The position numbers and the translations under genes are program-made. The notes beneath the pieces are model-generated. The model saw nothing but the letters and a program-made list of their open reading frames with translations. It had not been told where the DNA came from and did not search any database. Positions 6,705 through 15,316 of a stretch of DNA of 64,000 bases are shown piece by piece (the first letter of the stretch is position 1; each line of letters starts with the position of its first letter). The DNA is from Gordonibacter massiliensis (ex Traore et al. 2017) (GTDB taxonomy: Bacteria; Actinomycetota; Coriobacteriia; Coriobacteriales; Eggerthellaceae). The stretch covers positions 1,054,001-1,118,000 of the forward strand of contig LT827128.1 of the NCBI GenBank assembly GCA_900170005.1. Reading direction: 5' to 3'.

Positions 6705-7343
6705 ATGTCCGAAAAAGTGACGAAGCGCCAGAAGGCAGTGCTCGACTGCATCGAGGAGTGCATCCGCGAGAAGGGCTACGGCCCCACCGTGCGCGAGGTC
6801 TGCCAGAGCCTGGGCCTTTCCTCCCCTTCGACGGTCCACGTGCATCTCAAAGCGCTCGAAGACAAGGGGCTCATCAAACGCGATCCCCTCAAGTCGCGCT
6901 CCATCGCGCTCACCTATCCGCTGGATAACGTGGAAAGCCCTTCCAACGTCATCCAGCCCAGCTTCAACAAGGTGGTGAACGTGCCGCTCGTGGGCAACGT
7001 GGCGGCCGGCTCCCCCATCCTCGCCGAGGAGAACATCACCGACACCATCTCGCTGCCTACCGACATCGTGGGCGACGCGCCTTCGTTCTTGCTGTCGGTG
7101 CGCGGCGAATCGATGATCGAGGCGGGCATCAACGACGGCGACTACGTGGTGGTGAAGGAGCAGCCCGTCGCCAACAACGGCGACATCGTCGTGGCCATCA
7201 TCGACGACGGCGCGACGGTCAAGCGGTTTTACAAGGAGTCGGACCACATCCGCCTTCAGCCGGAGAATTCCACGATGGATCCCATCATCACCACCGACTG
7301 CTCCATCGCAGGCAAGGTGGTCGCGGTGTTCCGCCGCCTGTAA
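6705..7343 (+). CDS. lexA: SOS repressor LexA
   Basis: LexA represses the DNA-damage regulon until RecA-ssDNA triggers self-cleavage. The 212-aa chain has the N-terminal winged helix (TVREVCQSLGLSSPSTVHVHLKALE), the Ala-Gly cleavage site in NVAAGSPILA, the catalytic Ser in VRGESMIEAGI and the catalytic Lys in GATVKRFYKE. The ATG at 6705 has AAAGGA upstream; an in-frame upstream extension lacks motif and would begin at the promoter. The gene is autoregulated through the boxes at 6616-6684. It converges on hflX, with a strong bidirectional hairpin between. Confidence 0.97.
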   Translation: MSEKVTKRQKAVLDCIEECIREKGYGPTVREVCQSLGLSSPSTVHVHLKALEDKGLIKRDPLKSRSIALTYPLDNVESPSNVIQPSFNKVVNVPLVGNVAAGSPILAEENITDTISLPTDIVGDAPSFLLSVRGESMIEAGINDGDYVVVKEQPVANNGDIVVAIIDDGATVKRFYKESDHIRLQPENSTMDPIITTDCSIAGKVVAVFRRL

Positions 7344-7416
7344 AGGCCGTCGGGACCGTAGCGAGGAAAGCCTTTCTTTCTCTCGCGCATGCGCGAGACT
7401 GGGCATGCTGATCCCC

Positions 7417-7551
7417 GCAGGGGCGGGCTGCTGCCCGCCCGGTGCAGTAAGGCTTCGAGTTGAAAAATCATGCGGCGAGCGCACGGTGCGCTCGCCGCAT
7501 GATCGTTTTACCGCCCGGTTTCGCGCCGGACGGGCAGCAGCCCGCCCCTGC
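7417..7551. repeat. 135-bp palindromic element around the lexA-hflX terminator
   Basis: The ends, GCAGGGGCGGGCTGCTGCCC at 7417 and its inverted copy ending at 7551, pair over about 27 bp with one mismatch. They resemble the ends of the 104-bp repeat family elsewhere in the window (GYAGGGGCG--CT-CTG--CGCCCG). The lexA-hflX terminator palindrome sits inside it, so this is a longer relative or an older copy. Confidence 0.6.
7467..7503. terminator. bidirectional terminator between convergent lexA and hflX
   Basis: An almost perfect 37-nt palindrome (arms 7467-7484 and 7486-7503, sequence ATCATGCGGCGAGCGCAC). It is flanked by CGTTTT on the plus side and by TTTTTCA when read on the minus strand, so it can stop transcription from both genes. 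Confidence 0.85.
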
Positions 7552-7559
7552 GAGGTGAC

Positions 7560-7574
7560 TTAGAGTAACTCTAA
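7560..7574. promoter_or_regulatory. MerR-type palindrome overlapping the hflX stop codon
   Basis: TTAGAG-TAA-CTCTAA is identical to the operator core at 3138-3152. It overlaps the TAG stop of hflX (7571-7573). No promoter is evident next to it. It may be a stray or a carried site. Confidence 0.35.
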
Positions 7575-8887
7575 GAGCGCTCGATCGAGAACGGGCGGAA
7601 CAGTCCGGCATAGGAAGGCGCCGCGAGCATGACGATGTGCGTGCCGCCCTCCTCGTGCGTTTCGGACAGGATATGGCATCGCTCGTGCGCGACGGACACC
7701 AAATCGCCCCGCCCGTAGGGCACGAGGACGTCCAGATGCTCGTCATGCGCCGAAGCCAAGCGGGCGATATGGTCCACCAGCTCGCCGATGCCCTCCCCTG
7801 TCGCCGCCGACACGAATTGCGCCTGCGATTGGCGCGCCTCGAGCGCGGCAAGATGCTCCTCGTCCAACAGGTCGCACTTGTTGAACACGAGCACGCGTCG
7901 GAGGTCCTGCGCGCCGATCTGCCCGAGCACGTCCTCCACGGCCCGTATCTGCGCCTCGTACTCGTCGGAAGACGCATCGACGACGTGCAACACGAGGTCG
8001 GCCCCCGTTATCTCGTCAAGCGTCGACTTGAACGCCTCGATCAGGGTGGTGGGGAGTTTCTGGATGAAGCCGACCGTGTCGGTGATGGTTATCTCGCGGC
8101 CCTCGGGCAACACGAACTTGCGCGTGGTGGAGTCCAAGGTTGCGAACAGCTTGTCGTAGGCGAGCACGTCGGCGTTCGTCAGGCGGTTGAGCAGGCTCGA
8201 CTTGCCCGCGTTCGTGTAGCCGGCCAGCGCGACCTTGAACATGCCGCTTTCGTAGCGGCTCTCGCGCTGCACGGCGCGCACGTCGGCCAGGTGCTTGAGC
8301 TCGCGCTTGATGGACGTGATGCGCTTGCGGACCATGCGGCGGTCGACCTCGAGCTGGCTTTCACCCTCGCCGAAGCGCGACCCCACGCCGCCGCCCATAC
8401 GGTTCGAGGCCAGGTGAGCCCACATACCGCGCAAGCGCGGCAGCAGGTACTCGTTCTGGGCGAGGCGCACCTGCAGGCGGCCTTCCCTGCTGGTGGCGTG
8501 CAGCGCGAAGATGTCCAGGATGAGCGCCGTGCGGTCGATGACCTTCACGTCCTTGCCCACCACCTTCTCGAGGTTCGACTGCTGCGAGGGGCTCAACTCG
8601 TCGTCGAACACGACGAGGTCGGCGGCATGGGCGCGCGCCAACTCCGCCACCTCCTCGGCCTTGCCGGATCCGACGAACGTGCGCGGATTCGGGGCGTCGA
8701 GCTTCTGGGTCGTGGTCGCCACGACATCGGCGCCCGCCGTGTCGACGAGCCGTTCGAGCTCGGCCAGCGACGATGCGAGCGGCCAGGAAACGCCGGGGCG
8801 GTCGACGCCCACGAGGACGGCGCGCTCGCGACGCTCTTCGGAAACAGGGGTCATCCCCCGCGTGATAACGGATTCGAATTCGGACAT
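7571..8887 (-). CDS. hflX: GTPase HflX
   Basis: HflX is a 50S-binding GTPase that splits or rescues stalled and hibernating 70S ribosomes. The 438-aa chain has the glycine-rich HflX N-domain (KLDAPNPRTFVGSGKAEEVAEL, DDELSPSQQSNLE), the linker helix LLPRLRGMWAHL with the typical GGGVGSRFGEGE, and a TrmE-Era-like G domain: G1 GYTNAGKSSL, G3 DTVGFIQKLP, G4 NKCDLL. It converges with lexA and follows dapL with a 224-bp gap containing a hairpin. The start has AAGG at about 9 nt. Confidence 0.96.
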   Translation of the reverse strand: MSEFESVITRGMTPVSEERRERAVLVGVDRPGVSWPLASSLAELERLVDTAGADVVATTTQKLDAPNPRTFVGSGKAEEVAELARAHAADLVVFDDELSPSQQSNLEKVVGKDVKVIDRTALILDIFALHATSREGRLQVRLAQNEYLLPRLRGMWAHLASNRMGGGVGSRFGEGESQLEVDRRMVRKRITSIKRELKHLADVRAVQRESRYESGMFKVALAGYTNAGKSSLLNRLTNADVLAYDKLFATLDSTTRKFVLPEGREITITDTVGFIQKLPTTLIEAFKSTLDEITGADLVLHVVDASSDEYEAQIRAVEDVLGQIGAQDLRRVLVFNKCDLLDEEHLAALEARQSQAQFVSAATGEGIGELVDHIARLASAHDEHLDVLVPYGRGDLVSVAHERCHILSETHEEGGTHIVMLAAPSYAGLFRPFSIERS

Positions 8888-9034
8888 GGAGCCAACCTTT
8901 CAACGCATCGAGGCACGCGGCGGGAAGCGGCGTGCGGGAACAGTCAGATTGCCTTTCGCCGCGATGGCGAATCGGCCGTTAGATCACGAACATAGCTGGC
9001 TGCATGCTGGTTGCTCCGTCCTCGAACTGCAATA

Positions 9035-9064
9035 AGGCGCGCAGACGCTACCGCCTGCGCGCCT
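9035..9064 (-). terminator. hairpin after dapL
   Basis: Arms AGGCGCGCAG (9035-9044) and CTGCGCGCCT (9055-9064). The minus transcript continues TTATTGC, a poor U tract. It may end the spoVS-to-dapL transcript only partly. Confidence 0.5.
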
Positions 9065-9111
9065 ATCATAGCATATTCGCCGGCGCCGCCGAAAACAGGC
9101 GGGATACGGCG

Positions 9112-10269
9112 CTACATCGCTTCTTTGATGCGCCGCACCGCTTCGAGCAGCCGGTCGTCGGGCGTGGTGAGCGAGATGCGGACGAAGCCCTCGCCGTCCG
9201 GACCGTAGCCCGAGCCCGGCGTGACGATGACGTGGGCCTGCTCCAACAGCTTCGTGGCGAACGACGCCGACGTCTCGCCCTGCGGAACCTTCGCCCATAC
9301 GTAGATGGTGGCCTTCGGCGCCGTGCATTCCACGCCGATGGCGTGCAGCGCGTCCACCACGAGGTCGCGTCGGCGCTGGTAGAGGGCGCACAGGTCGGCA
9401 ATGCAGCGCTGGTCGCCCGTCAAGGCGGCGATGCCCGCATCCTGCACGGCCGTGAACTGCCCCGAGTCCAGGTTGTTCTTCACCGTGCCGAGCGCTCCCA
9501 CCGCCGTCGCGTTGCCGCAGGCGAAGGCGATGCGCCAACCGGTCATGTTGTAGGACTTCGACAGGCTGAAGAACTCGATGCAGCATTCCCTGGCACGGGG
9601 CCGCTCCAAGATGGAGGGCGCCGCGTACCCGTCGAAGCAGATGTCGCAGTAGGCGTTGTCGTGCGCGAGCAGGATGTCGTGCTCGATGCAGAAGTCGATG
9701 GCGGCATCGAAGTACTCCTCGGTCGCGCAGGCGCCCGTGGGGTTGTTCGGATAGCCCAGGAACATGATCTTCGCCTTGGAGAGCACCTCGGCGGGAACGT
9801 CGGCGAACTCGGCGAGGAAGCCGTTCTCCTCCCGCATGGGCATGAAGTACGTGTTGGCGCTCATGAGCGTGGCGCCGCCGGAGTACACCGGATAGCCGAT
9901 GGACGGAGCCAGCACGTAGTCGCCGGGATCGACGAAGGCGGTGTGCAGGTGCGCGATGCCCTCCTTGCTGCCGATGAGCGCGAGCACCTCGGTCTTCGGG
10001 TCGAGCTCCACGCCGAAACGGTTTTGCATCCACGAGGCGGCCGCCGTGCGGAACGCGGGCGATCCGGCGTAGTCGGGGTACTGGTGGTTCTCCGGCTTGC
10101 GGATGGCTTCGGCCATGGCGTCCACGATATGTGTCGGCGTGGGCAGGTCGGGGTCCCCGATGCCGAGCGATATGACGTCGACCCCCTGCGCTTTGAGCGC
10201 ATCGCGCTTCGCGTCGATCTGCGCGAACAGGTACGGGGCCATATGGTCGAGGCAGGAAGCGGTTTTCAC
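9112..10269 (-). CDS. dapL: LL-diaminopimelate aminotransferase (DapL-type PLP enzyme)
   Basis: Converts tetrahydrodipicolinate directly to LL-diaminopimelate with glutamate as amino donor, bypassing the acylated intermediates. The 385-aa class-I aminotransferase shows SLGIGDPDLPTP near the N-terminus, the cofactor-binding YPNNPTGA and DNAYCDICF, and the PLP lysine in FFSLSKSYNMTGWR. It lies 103 bp downstream of dapF, the next enzyme in the pathway, which supports the DapL call over a general aspartate aminotransferase. The start is GTG at 10269 with AAGGA 7 nt upstream. Confidence 0.85.
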   Translation of the reverse strand: MKTASCLDHMAPYLFAQIDAKRDALKAQGVDVISLGIGDPDLPTPTHIVDAMAEAIRKPENHQYPDYAGSPAFRTAAASWMQNRFGVELDPKTEVLALIGSKEGIAHLHTAFVDPGDYVLAPSIGYPVYSGGATLMSANTYFMPMREENGFLAEFADVPAEVLSKAKIMFLGYPNNPTGACATEEYFDAAIDFCIEHDILLAHDNAYCDICFDGYAAPSILERPRARECCIEFFSLSKSYNMTGWRIAFACGNATAVGALGTVKNNLDSGQFTAVQDAGIAALTGDQRCIADLCALYQRRRDLVVDALHAIGVECTAPKATIYVWAKVPQGETSASFATKLLEQAHVIVTPGSGYGPDGEGFVRISLTTPDDRLLEAVRRIKEAM

Positions 10270-10372
10270 GGGAAGGTCCTTTCAAGAGTGGCGGGCAGGG
10301 CGGTTGCATTCCGTTTGCGGAAGCCGGGGGTTCAGCAAGCGGGCGGCGGCGGGCCGCTTCGAGCGGGAGCGG

Positions 10373-11290
10373 CTAGAGCTCCACGGTGCCGCGGTACACC
10401 TCTACGGCGGGCCCCGTCATGTGCACATGGCCGTCGTCGGCCCAGACGATGCGCAGCGTGCCGCCGCGCAGGCGCAGGTCGTTCTCGCAACCGGCCCGTC
10501 CCGCGAGCGAGGCGGCCACGTTCACCGCGCAGGCGCCCGTGCCGCAGGCGAGCGTCTCTCCGCAGCCGCGTTCGAACACGCGCATCTCGATGCCCTTCTC
10601 CCCCACGGTCGCGAACTCGATGTTCGCTCGCTCGGGGAACGCGGGGCAACGCTCGAAGAAGGCTCCGATCTTGTCCAGATCGAGCGTGGCGAGGCGCTTG
10701 TCTGCGGATGGGAACAGCGCGTCGGGAAGCGTTTCCCAATCGTCGACGAAGCAGACGGCGTGTGGGTTGCCCATGGAGACGCACGTGAAGGAGAACGCTC
10801 CCCACGGCGATTCGATCGGCAGCTCGCGCACGAAGGCGACGCCCTGCGCGCTTCGGGCGTTCGCCTGCGCGGCCACAGGGACCGAAGCGGGATCGAGCAC
10901 CGGACGCCCCATATCGACCGTGGCCAGCGTCATGCTGCCGTCGGCGTCGACCTCGAAGCGGATCGGCTTGGGGCCCGAAAGCGTGTCGGCTACGAGGCGC
11001 TTTTCGCTTGCGGGCACGTAACCCCGATCGACCAGGTACTTCGCGAAGCAGCGCACGCCGTTGCCGCATATCTGCGACAGGCTGCCGTCGGCGTTGAGGT
11101 AGTGCATGTACGCGGCGCAGGCGGGATCGTCCGAGGGCCGCACGAGGATGACGCCGTCGGCGCCGATGCCGAAGTGCCGATCGCATAGGAATCTGACCTG
11201 GTCGTCGGTCAGCTCGATGTCGCGCGAGAAGTCGTCTACGAACACGAAGTCGTTGCCGGTGCCGTGCAGCTTGGCGAAATGCAGTTCCAT
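10373..11290 (-). CDS. dapF: diaminopimelate epimerase
   Basis: Epimerises LL-DAP to meso-DAP for peptidoglycan and lysine, without cofactor. The pair of catalytic cysteines is visible: NADGSLSQICGNGVRC (first) and ETLACGTGACA (second). The N-terminal FAKLHGTGNDF is the family start, which fixes the ATG at 11290 (305 aa). It sits between miaA and dapL on one strand; together with dapA and dapB near 29 kb and DapL this gives an almost complete route from aspartate semialdehyde to meso-DAP. Confidence 0.96.
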   Translation of the reverse strand: MELHFAKLHGTGNDFVFVDDFSRDIELTDDQVRFLCDRHFGIGADGVILVRPSDDPACAAYMHYLNADGSLSQICGNGVRCFAKYLVDRGYVPASEKRLVADTLSGPKPIRFEVDADGSMTLATVDMGRPVLDPASVPVAAQANARSAQGVAFVRELPIESPWGAFSFTCVSMGNPHAVCFVDDWETLPDALFPSADKRLATLDLDKIGAFFERCPAFPERANIEFATVGEKGIEMRVFERGCGETLACGTGACAVNVAASLAGRAGCENDLRLRGGTLRIVWADDGHVHMTGPAVEVYRGTVEL

Positions 11291-11319
11291 GGGGCTTGCG
11301 CGCCTCTCCTTCGTAACGT

Positions 11320-12294
11320 TCAGCCGTTCGAGGAGGACGTCCTTTCGATCGCCTCGTCCGTCAGCGACTCGACATCCCGGTCGCGCACGTCGATCCACTG
11401 GATGCGCTTGTCTTTGCGGAACCACGTGCGCTGGCGCTTGGCGTAGCGATGCGTGGCCGTTTTGATGCGCTCGGCGGCCTCCTCGATCGTCGTCTCGCCG
11501 TCCAAGGCGGCGACGATCTCCTTGTATCCTATCGCCTGCGGCGCCGTGACGCCACGCCGGAAGCCGCTCTGTAACAAACGTTTAACCTCGTCCACGAGCC
11601 CCGCTTCCAGCATCGCGTCCACCCGCGCGTCGATGCGCTCGTTCAGCACGGCGGGGTCGACGGACAGCCCCACGAACCGGGCGGGCACGAGCTGCGGGAT
11701 GCTCGCCAGACGGGCCCGCTGCTCGGCCAGGCTCGTGCCGTCCTCCAAAAGCTCGAAGGCGCGCACGACGCGCTTGACGTCGGCCGGCGGCACGATGGCG
11801 GCGCTTCGAGGGTCGCGCTCGCGCAGCAGCTCCCAGAGCGCCTGAGCGCCCTGCTCGCGCTCGATGCGCGCGTAGCGCTCCCGCACGGCGTTGCCCACCT
11901 GCTCGCCTTGGGGAAACTCGTAGGCGTCGATGGCGGCGCGCACGTACAGGCCGGTGCCGCCGCAGAGCACCGCGCGCTTGCCGCGCGCATCGATGTTGCG
12001 GAAGCAGGCGCGGGCGTAGTCTTGGAAGAGGGCCGCGGAATAGGGTTCGCCGGGATCGACGAGGTCGAAGCCGTGGTGCGGCACGAGGCGCTCGTTCGGG
12101 GCGAGCTTGCCCGTGCCGATGTCCATGCCGCGGTATATCTGCATGGAGTCGGCGCTCACCACTTCGCCGTCGAGGGCGAGGGCGAGGGCTTGCGCGAGCG
12201 CCGTCTTGCCCGAAGCCGTGGGCCCCACGACGCAGACGACGGGCGATGCGAGGGCGAACGGCTCGCGGGGCGATCGCGCAGGATCAGCGGCCAT
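11320..12294 (-). CDS. miaA: tRNA dimethylallyltransferase
   Basis: Transfers a dimethylallyl group to N6 of A37 in tRNAs reading UNN codons. The 324-aa chain has the P-loop VVGPTASGKTALAQ, the substrate loop VSADSMQIYRGMDIGTGK and LCGGTGLYVRA, and the helical tail with KRQRTWFRKD. I chose the ATG at 12294 because GGGAG lies 6 nt before it; it overlaps the end of miaB by 11 nt. The product is the substrate for MiaB, the gene just upstream, so the two steps of ms2i6A37 synthesis are co-encoded. Confidence 0.96.
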   Translation of the reverse strand: MAADPARSPREPFALASPVVCVVGPTASGKTALAQALALALDGEVVSADSMQIYRGMDIGTGKLAPNERLVPHHGFDLVDPGEPYSAALFQDYARACFRNIDARGKRAVLCGGTGLYVRAAIDAYEFPQGEQVGNAVRERYARIEREQGAQALWELLRERDPRSAAIVPPADVKRVVRAFELLEDGTSLAEQRARLASIPQLVPARFVGLSVDPAVLNERIDARVDAMLEAGLVDEVKRLLQSGFRRGVTAPQAIGYKEIVAALDGETTIEEAAERIKTATHRYAKRQRTWFRKDKRIQWIDVRDRDVESLTDEAIERTSSSNG

Positions 12295-13684
12295 CCGCCG
12301 CTCCCGCATGGCCGGCAGCTCCGTCGTCTGCGAGCGTGCCCGATAGATACCACGTCTTCGCCTCGTCGATGCGCACCGGCACCACGGTGCCGGCGAGCTC
12401 GCCGGCCGAGACGCCGTCGGGCAACGGGGCGTGGACGGTCTGGTTCTTCGGGCTGCGGCCTGCGAGCAGGCCGGCGTCGCGTTTGGACGCTCCCTCCACG
12501 AGCACGTCGACCACGGCGCCGAGATCGGCCTGGTTGGCCTCGAAGGCCCGCTGCTGCACGAGATCCACCAGGCGGTCGAACCTTCCTTGGATCACGTCGC
12601 GGGGCGTGGGGTCGTCGACGGAGGCGGCCGGCGTTCCCTCGCGCTTGGAGTAGATGAACGTGAACACCTGATGGTAGCCCACCTCGTCCACCAGGCGGTA
12701 CGTGTCCTCGAAGTCCTTTGCCGTCTCGCCGGGGAACCCGACGATGATGTCGGTTGAAAGCGCGATACCCGGCAGCGCCTCGCGCAGCTTGCGCACGAGC
12801 TCCAGGTAATGGCCGCGCGTGTAGCGGCGGTTCATGGCGGCGAGCACCGCGTCGGAGCCCGATTGCACGGGCAGGTGCAGCGCCGGCATGAGGGAGCGCA
12901 GCGTGGCGAACTTGCCGATGACCTCGTCGGTGAGGTCCTTCGGGTGACTCGTGGCGAAGCGCAGGCGCTCGATGCCCGTGGCGTCGAGCGCGTCGAGCAC
13001 GGCCGCGAAGCGCGGGCTGCCGTACAGGTCGCGCCCGTACGAGTTCACGTTCTGGCCGAGCAGCGTGATCTCCTTCACGCCGGCCGCCACATAGCCTTCC
13101 GCCTCGGCGACGATGTCCTCGAGCGGACGCGACTTCTCGCGGCCGCGCACGTAGGGGACGATGCAGTACGAGCAGAAGTTGTTGCAGCCCACGGTGATGG
13201 GGAGCCACGCCGCCCAGGCGTGCTCGCGCGCCGTCGGCAGTTCCGTGGGGAACGAGGACGCGGCGTCGAGCACCTCCACGTGGTGCCCTCCCTCCTCGAG
13301 CGCCGCCTCCAGCAAGCGCGGCAGCGATCCCAGGTTGTGCGTACCGAACACCACGTCGAGGTGCGGGAGCTCTTCGACGAGCCGCTCGCCGTCGCGCTGG
13401 CCGATGCAGCCGCCCACGGCCACGACGCGCTTCGAAAGCGGCGTGCCGGCGCGCAGCGGCGTGTTCTTGAGGGAGGCCACCTGGCCGTAGAGGCGCGTGT
13501 CGGCGGCCTCGCGCACGCAGCACGTCATGAACACGACGATGTCGGCTTCCTCGATGCTCTCGACGGGAAGCGCGCCCAGGCCCTCGAGCATGCCGGCGAT
13601 GCGCTCGGAGTCGTGCTTGTTCATCTGGCAGCCGAACGTGCGGACGCAGAACGCGAGGTTCGTGAAGGGGGTATGGGTGTGCAT
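12284..13684 (-). CDS. miaB: tRNA-2-methylthio-N6-dimethylallyladenosine synthase
   Basis: A radical-SAM methylthiotransferase that converts i6A37 to ms2i6A37. The N-terminal UPF0004 domain supplies three cysteines for the auxiliary cluster (FGCQMN, MTCCVREAA, GGCIGQ). The radical-SAM cluster is CNNFCSYC, followed by PYVRGREKSR, and the chain ends in a TRAM domain (VVDVLVEGASKRD to VVPVRIDEAK). It is 466 aa, a normal length. It starts 8 bp after spoVS and overlaps miaA, so it is in one operon with both. This is one of three methylthiotransferases in the window (with RimO and MtaB). Confidence 0.96.
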   Translation of the reverse strand: MHTHTPFTNLAFCVRTFGCQMNKHDSERIAGMLEGLGALPVESIEEADIVVFMTCCVREAADTRLYGQVASLKNTPLRAGTPLSKRVVAVGGCIGQRDGERLVEELPHLDVVFGTHNLGSLPRLLEAALEEGGHHVEVLDAASSFPTELPTAREHAWAAWLPITVGCNNFCSYCIVPYVRGREKSRPLEDIVAEAEGYVAAGVKEITLLGQNVNSYGRDLYGSPRFAAVLDALDATGIERLRFATSHPKDLTDEVIGKFATLRSLMPALHLPVQSGSDAVLAAMNRRYTRGHYLELVRKLREALPGIALSTDIIVGFPGETAKDFEDTYRLVDEVGYHQVFTFIYSKREGTPAASVDDPTPRDVIQGRFDRLVDLVQQRAFEANQADLGAVVDVLVEGASKRDAGLLAGRSPKNQTVHAPLPDGVSAGELAGTVVPVRIDEAKTWYLSGTLADDGAAGHAGAADGR

Positions 13685-13692
13685 GGGAGTCC

Positions 13693-14049
13693 TCAGAGCA
13701 CGGGGTCGGTCAGGGCGGTTTCGGCTTCCCCGCCGCCGGCGGGCGCGGGTACGCCGCGCGTGTAGCGGGGTTCGACCGCGAAGCGGATGGCCGTGCGGTA
13801 TTCGCCGTCTATGACGATGTCGGCGAACGAGGGAACGCAGACGATCTCGATGCCCACCGGCGAAAGGAAGCCGCGCGAGATGGCGATGGCCTTGACGGCC
13901 TGGTTCACGGCGCCGGCGCCGACGGCCTGGATCTCCACGTTGACGCCGTCCTTCACCATGCCGGCTATGGCGCCGGCCACGGATGCGGGCGATGATTTCG
14001 ATGATACTTTCAGGCAGCCGATGTCCTGCTTGTGCTCAGGTGCGGTCAT
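13693..14049 (-). CDS. spoVS: SpoVS-family (Alba-like) protein
   Basis: The core KVSSKSSPASVAGAIAG, then QAVGAGAVNQAVKAIAI and DIVIDGEYRTAIRFAVEPR is a near textbook SpoVS sequence. In Bacillus SpoVS affects septation and coat assembly; the fold is Alba-like and may bind nucleic acid. The lineage suggested here is not known to sporulate, so another role is likely. The ATG at 14049 has GAAGGA 6 nt upstream and yields 118 aa, with an extra 25-residue Gly/Ala/Pro tail compared with the Bacillus form. It heads the miaB-miaA-dapF-dapL run and has a clear promoter. Confidence 0.92.
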   Translation of the reverse strand: MTAPEHKQDIGCLKVSSKSSPASVAGAIAGMVKDGVNVEIQAVGAGAVNQAVKAIAISRGFLSPVGIEIVCVPSFADIVIDGEYRTAIRFAVEPRYTRGVPAPAGGGEAETALTDPVL

Positions 14050-14141
14050 GCATATCCTTCGTCGTTTGAGTCCGTTGCTCGTGCGTTTGCGTGCGTTCAA
14101 TATGCGTGCGGCGCGCTGGCGCCGTTTTTTCCGGTACGGCT

Positions 14142-14170
14142 ATTCTAGCCATTAATGGTATGGCTTGCAA
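14142..14170 (-). promoter_or_regulatory. promoter of the spoVS operon
   Basis: Minus-strand -35 TTGCAA (14165-14170) and -10 TAGAAT (14142-14147) with an exact 17-bp spacer. This leaves a leader of about 85 nt before the spoVS start. It resembles a housekeeping sigma promoter. Confidence 0.7.
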
Positions 14171-14217
14171 CCTGCGGATATGGCCCGTCTGGCCGCATCG
14201 GCGCCGAAACCGGGGCG

Positions 14218-15303
14218 TCAATCGAGTTTGGTCACGGGGATGTGGATGCGGATGCCGTCTTTGCCCACGCGCACCTCCGGGCGCGCGTCGGGTTCCAGAT
14301 AGTAGCGTCGTGCGATATCGCGGTAGGCGGCGGCCACCCGATCGGAGAAATCGTCCAGATCCTCCGGGGCGATTTTGAGCCCGCGCGCGTCGTGGGCGCC
14401 GCGCGGCGCCTGCTTGCGCGCTTCCGGAGGCTCGGCCGCGTCGCCCTCGATGCGGATGCGGTCGAGCAACGGCGAAAGCGGTGCGATCTCGCCGTCGAGC
14501 ACGCGCCGCGCCGAACGCTCGGACAGCGCGAGCCCCAGCGTCTCCGCGAGGCCGGCGAGCTCGGCGGGATCGGCCGCCAGCGCCAGGCGCTTGCACACCG
14601 GCAGCTCCTCGGTGCGGCCGAAGGCGCGGGCGGCGGCCGTGAGCGACGAGAGTCCGAACGCGTAGAGCGTGGCCACGACGTCGGTGACGGAGCCCAGGTA
14701 GACGGTGCAGTCGCGACGGCATTCGAGCGCGAACTCGCATACGGTGCGCAGGATGTTCTTGGGCCCCCGCACCGCCACCGTGCCGGCGTCGGTGCGCTCG
14801 AACACGGGGAAGCTGGACTGGTCGGCCTTCTCGCCCAAGCGCCCCAGATCGGTCTCCACGACGAACGAGGCGCCCTGGCCCTGTTCAGAAGCCGCTATGC
14901 GCGCCGTCTCGGCGTTCACGGCGATGGAGTAGAGGGCCATGCCGCGCCCGTGCACCCCCCATTTGTCCAGATGCATGCTGTCCAGCTTCGAAGTGACGCG
15001 CGGCTCGAACACGCGCTCGTGCAGGGCGGGCGGCACGCCGTCGCCGTCGTCCACCATGACGATGCGCCGGCGGCTTCCCTCGCGCGACACGGCCGTGAAC
15101 ACGCTTTTGGCGTGGGCGTCGCGCGCGTTGCGCAGCATCTCTATGACGATGTCCTCCGTGGAGCGGATGTCGTGCGCGGCCTGGCGCCGCTCGGCCTCCG
15201 CGCTCCTCAAACGGACGAAGCCATCCCCGAGGTCCGCTTCGACCCGGAGATGGCTGTCGCCGTTGACGTTCTCTATGAATGATTCCAGCGAGCCGTCGGC
15301 CAT
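14218..15303 (-). CDS. GHKL/Hsp90-MutL-type ATP-binding protein of unknown role
   Basis: The N-terminal half is a Bergerat-fold ATPase: N box STEDIVIEMLRNARDAHA (about 48-64), G1 VMVDDGDGVPP, an acidic/GVHGRGMALYSIA lid region (G2) and a later GTVAVRGP strand. This order matches MutL, Hsp90 and GyrB more than histidine kinases, and there is no phospho-acceptor His. The C-terminal half has no recognised domain. It begins 13 bp after rny and shares its transcript; spoVS follows on the same strand with its own promoter. A nucleic-acid-linked role is plausible but inferred. 361 aa. Confidence 0.7.
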   Translation of the reverse strand: MADGSLESFIENVNGDSHLRVEADLGDGFVRLRSAEAERRQAAHDIRSTEDIVIEMLRNARDAHAKSVFTAVSREGSRRRIVMVDDGDGVPPALHERVFEPRVTSKLDSMHLDKWGVHGRGMALYSIAVNAETARIAASEQGQGASFVVETDLGRLGEKADQSSFPVFERTDAGTVAVRGPKNILRTVCEFALECRRDCTVYLGSVTDVVATLYAFGLSSLTAAARAFGRTEELPVCKRLALAADPAELAGLAETLGLALSERSARRVLDGEIAPLSPLLDRIRIEGDAAEPPEARKQAPRGAHDARGLKIAPEDLDDFSDRVAAAYRDIARRYYLEPDARPEVRVGKDGIRIHIPVTKLD

Positions 15304-15316
15304 GCCGAGCTGCGCC

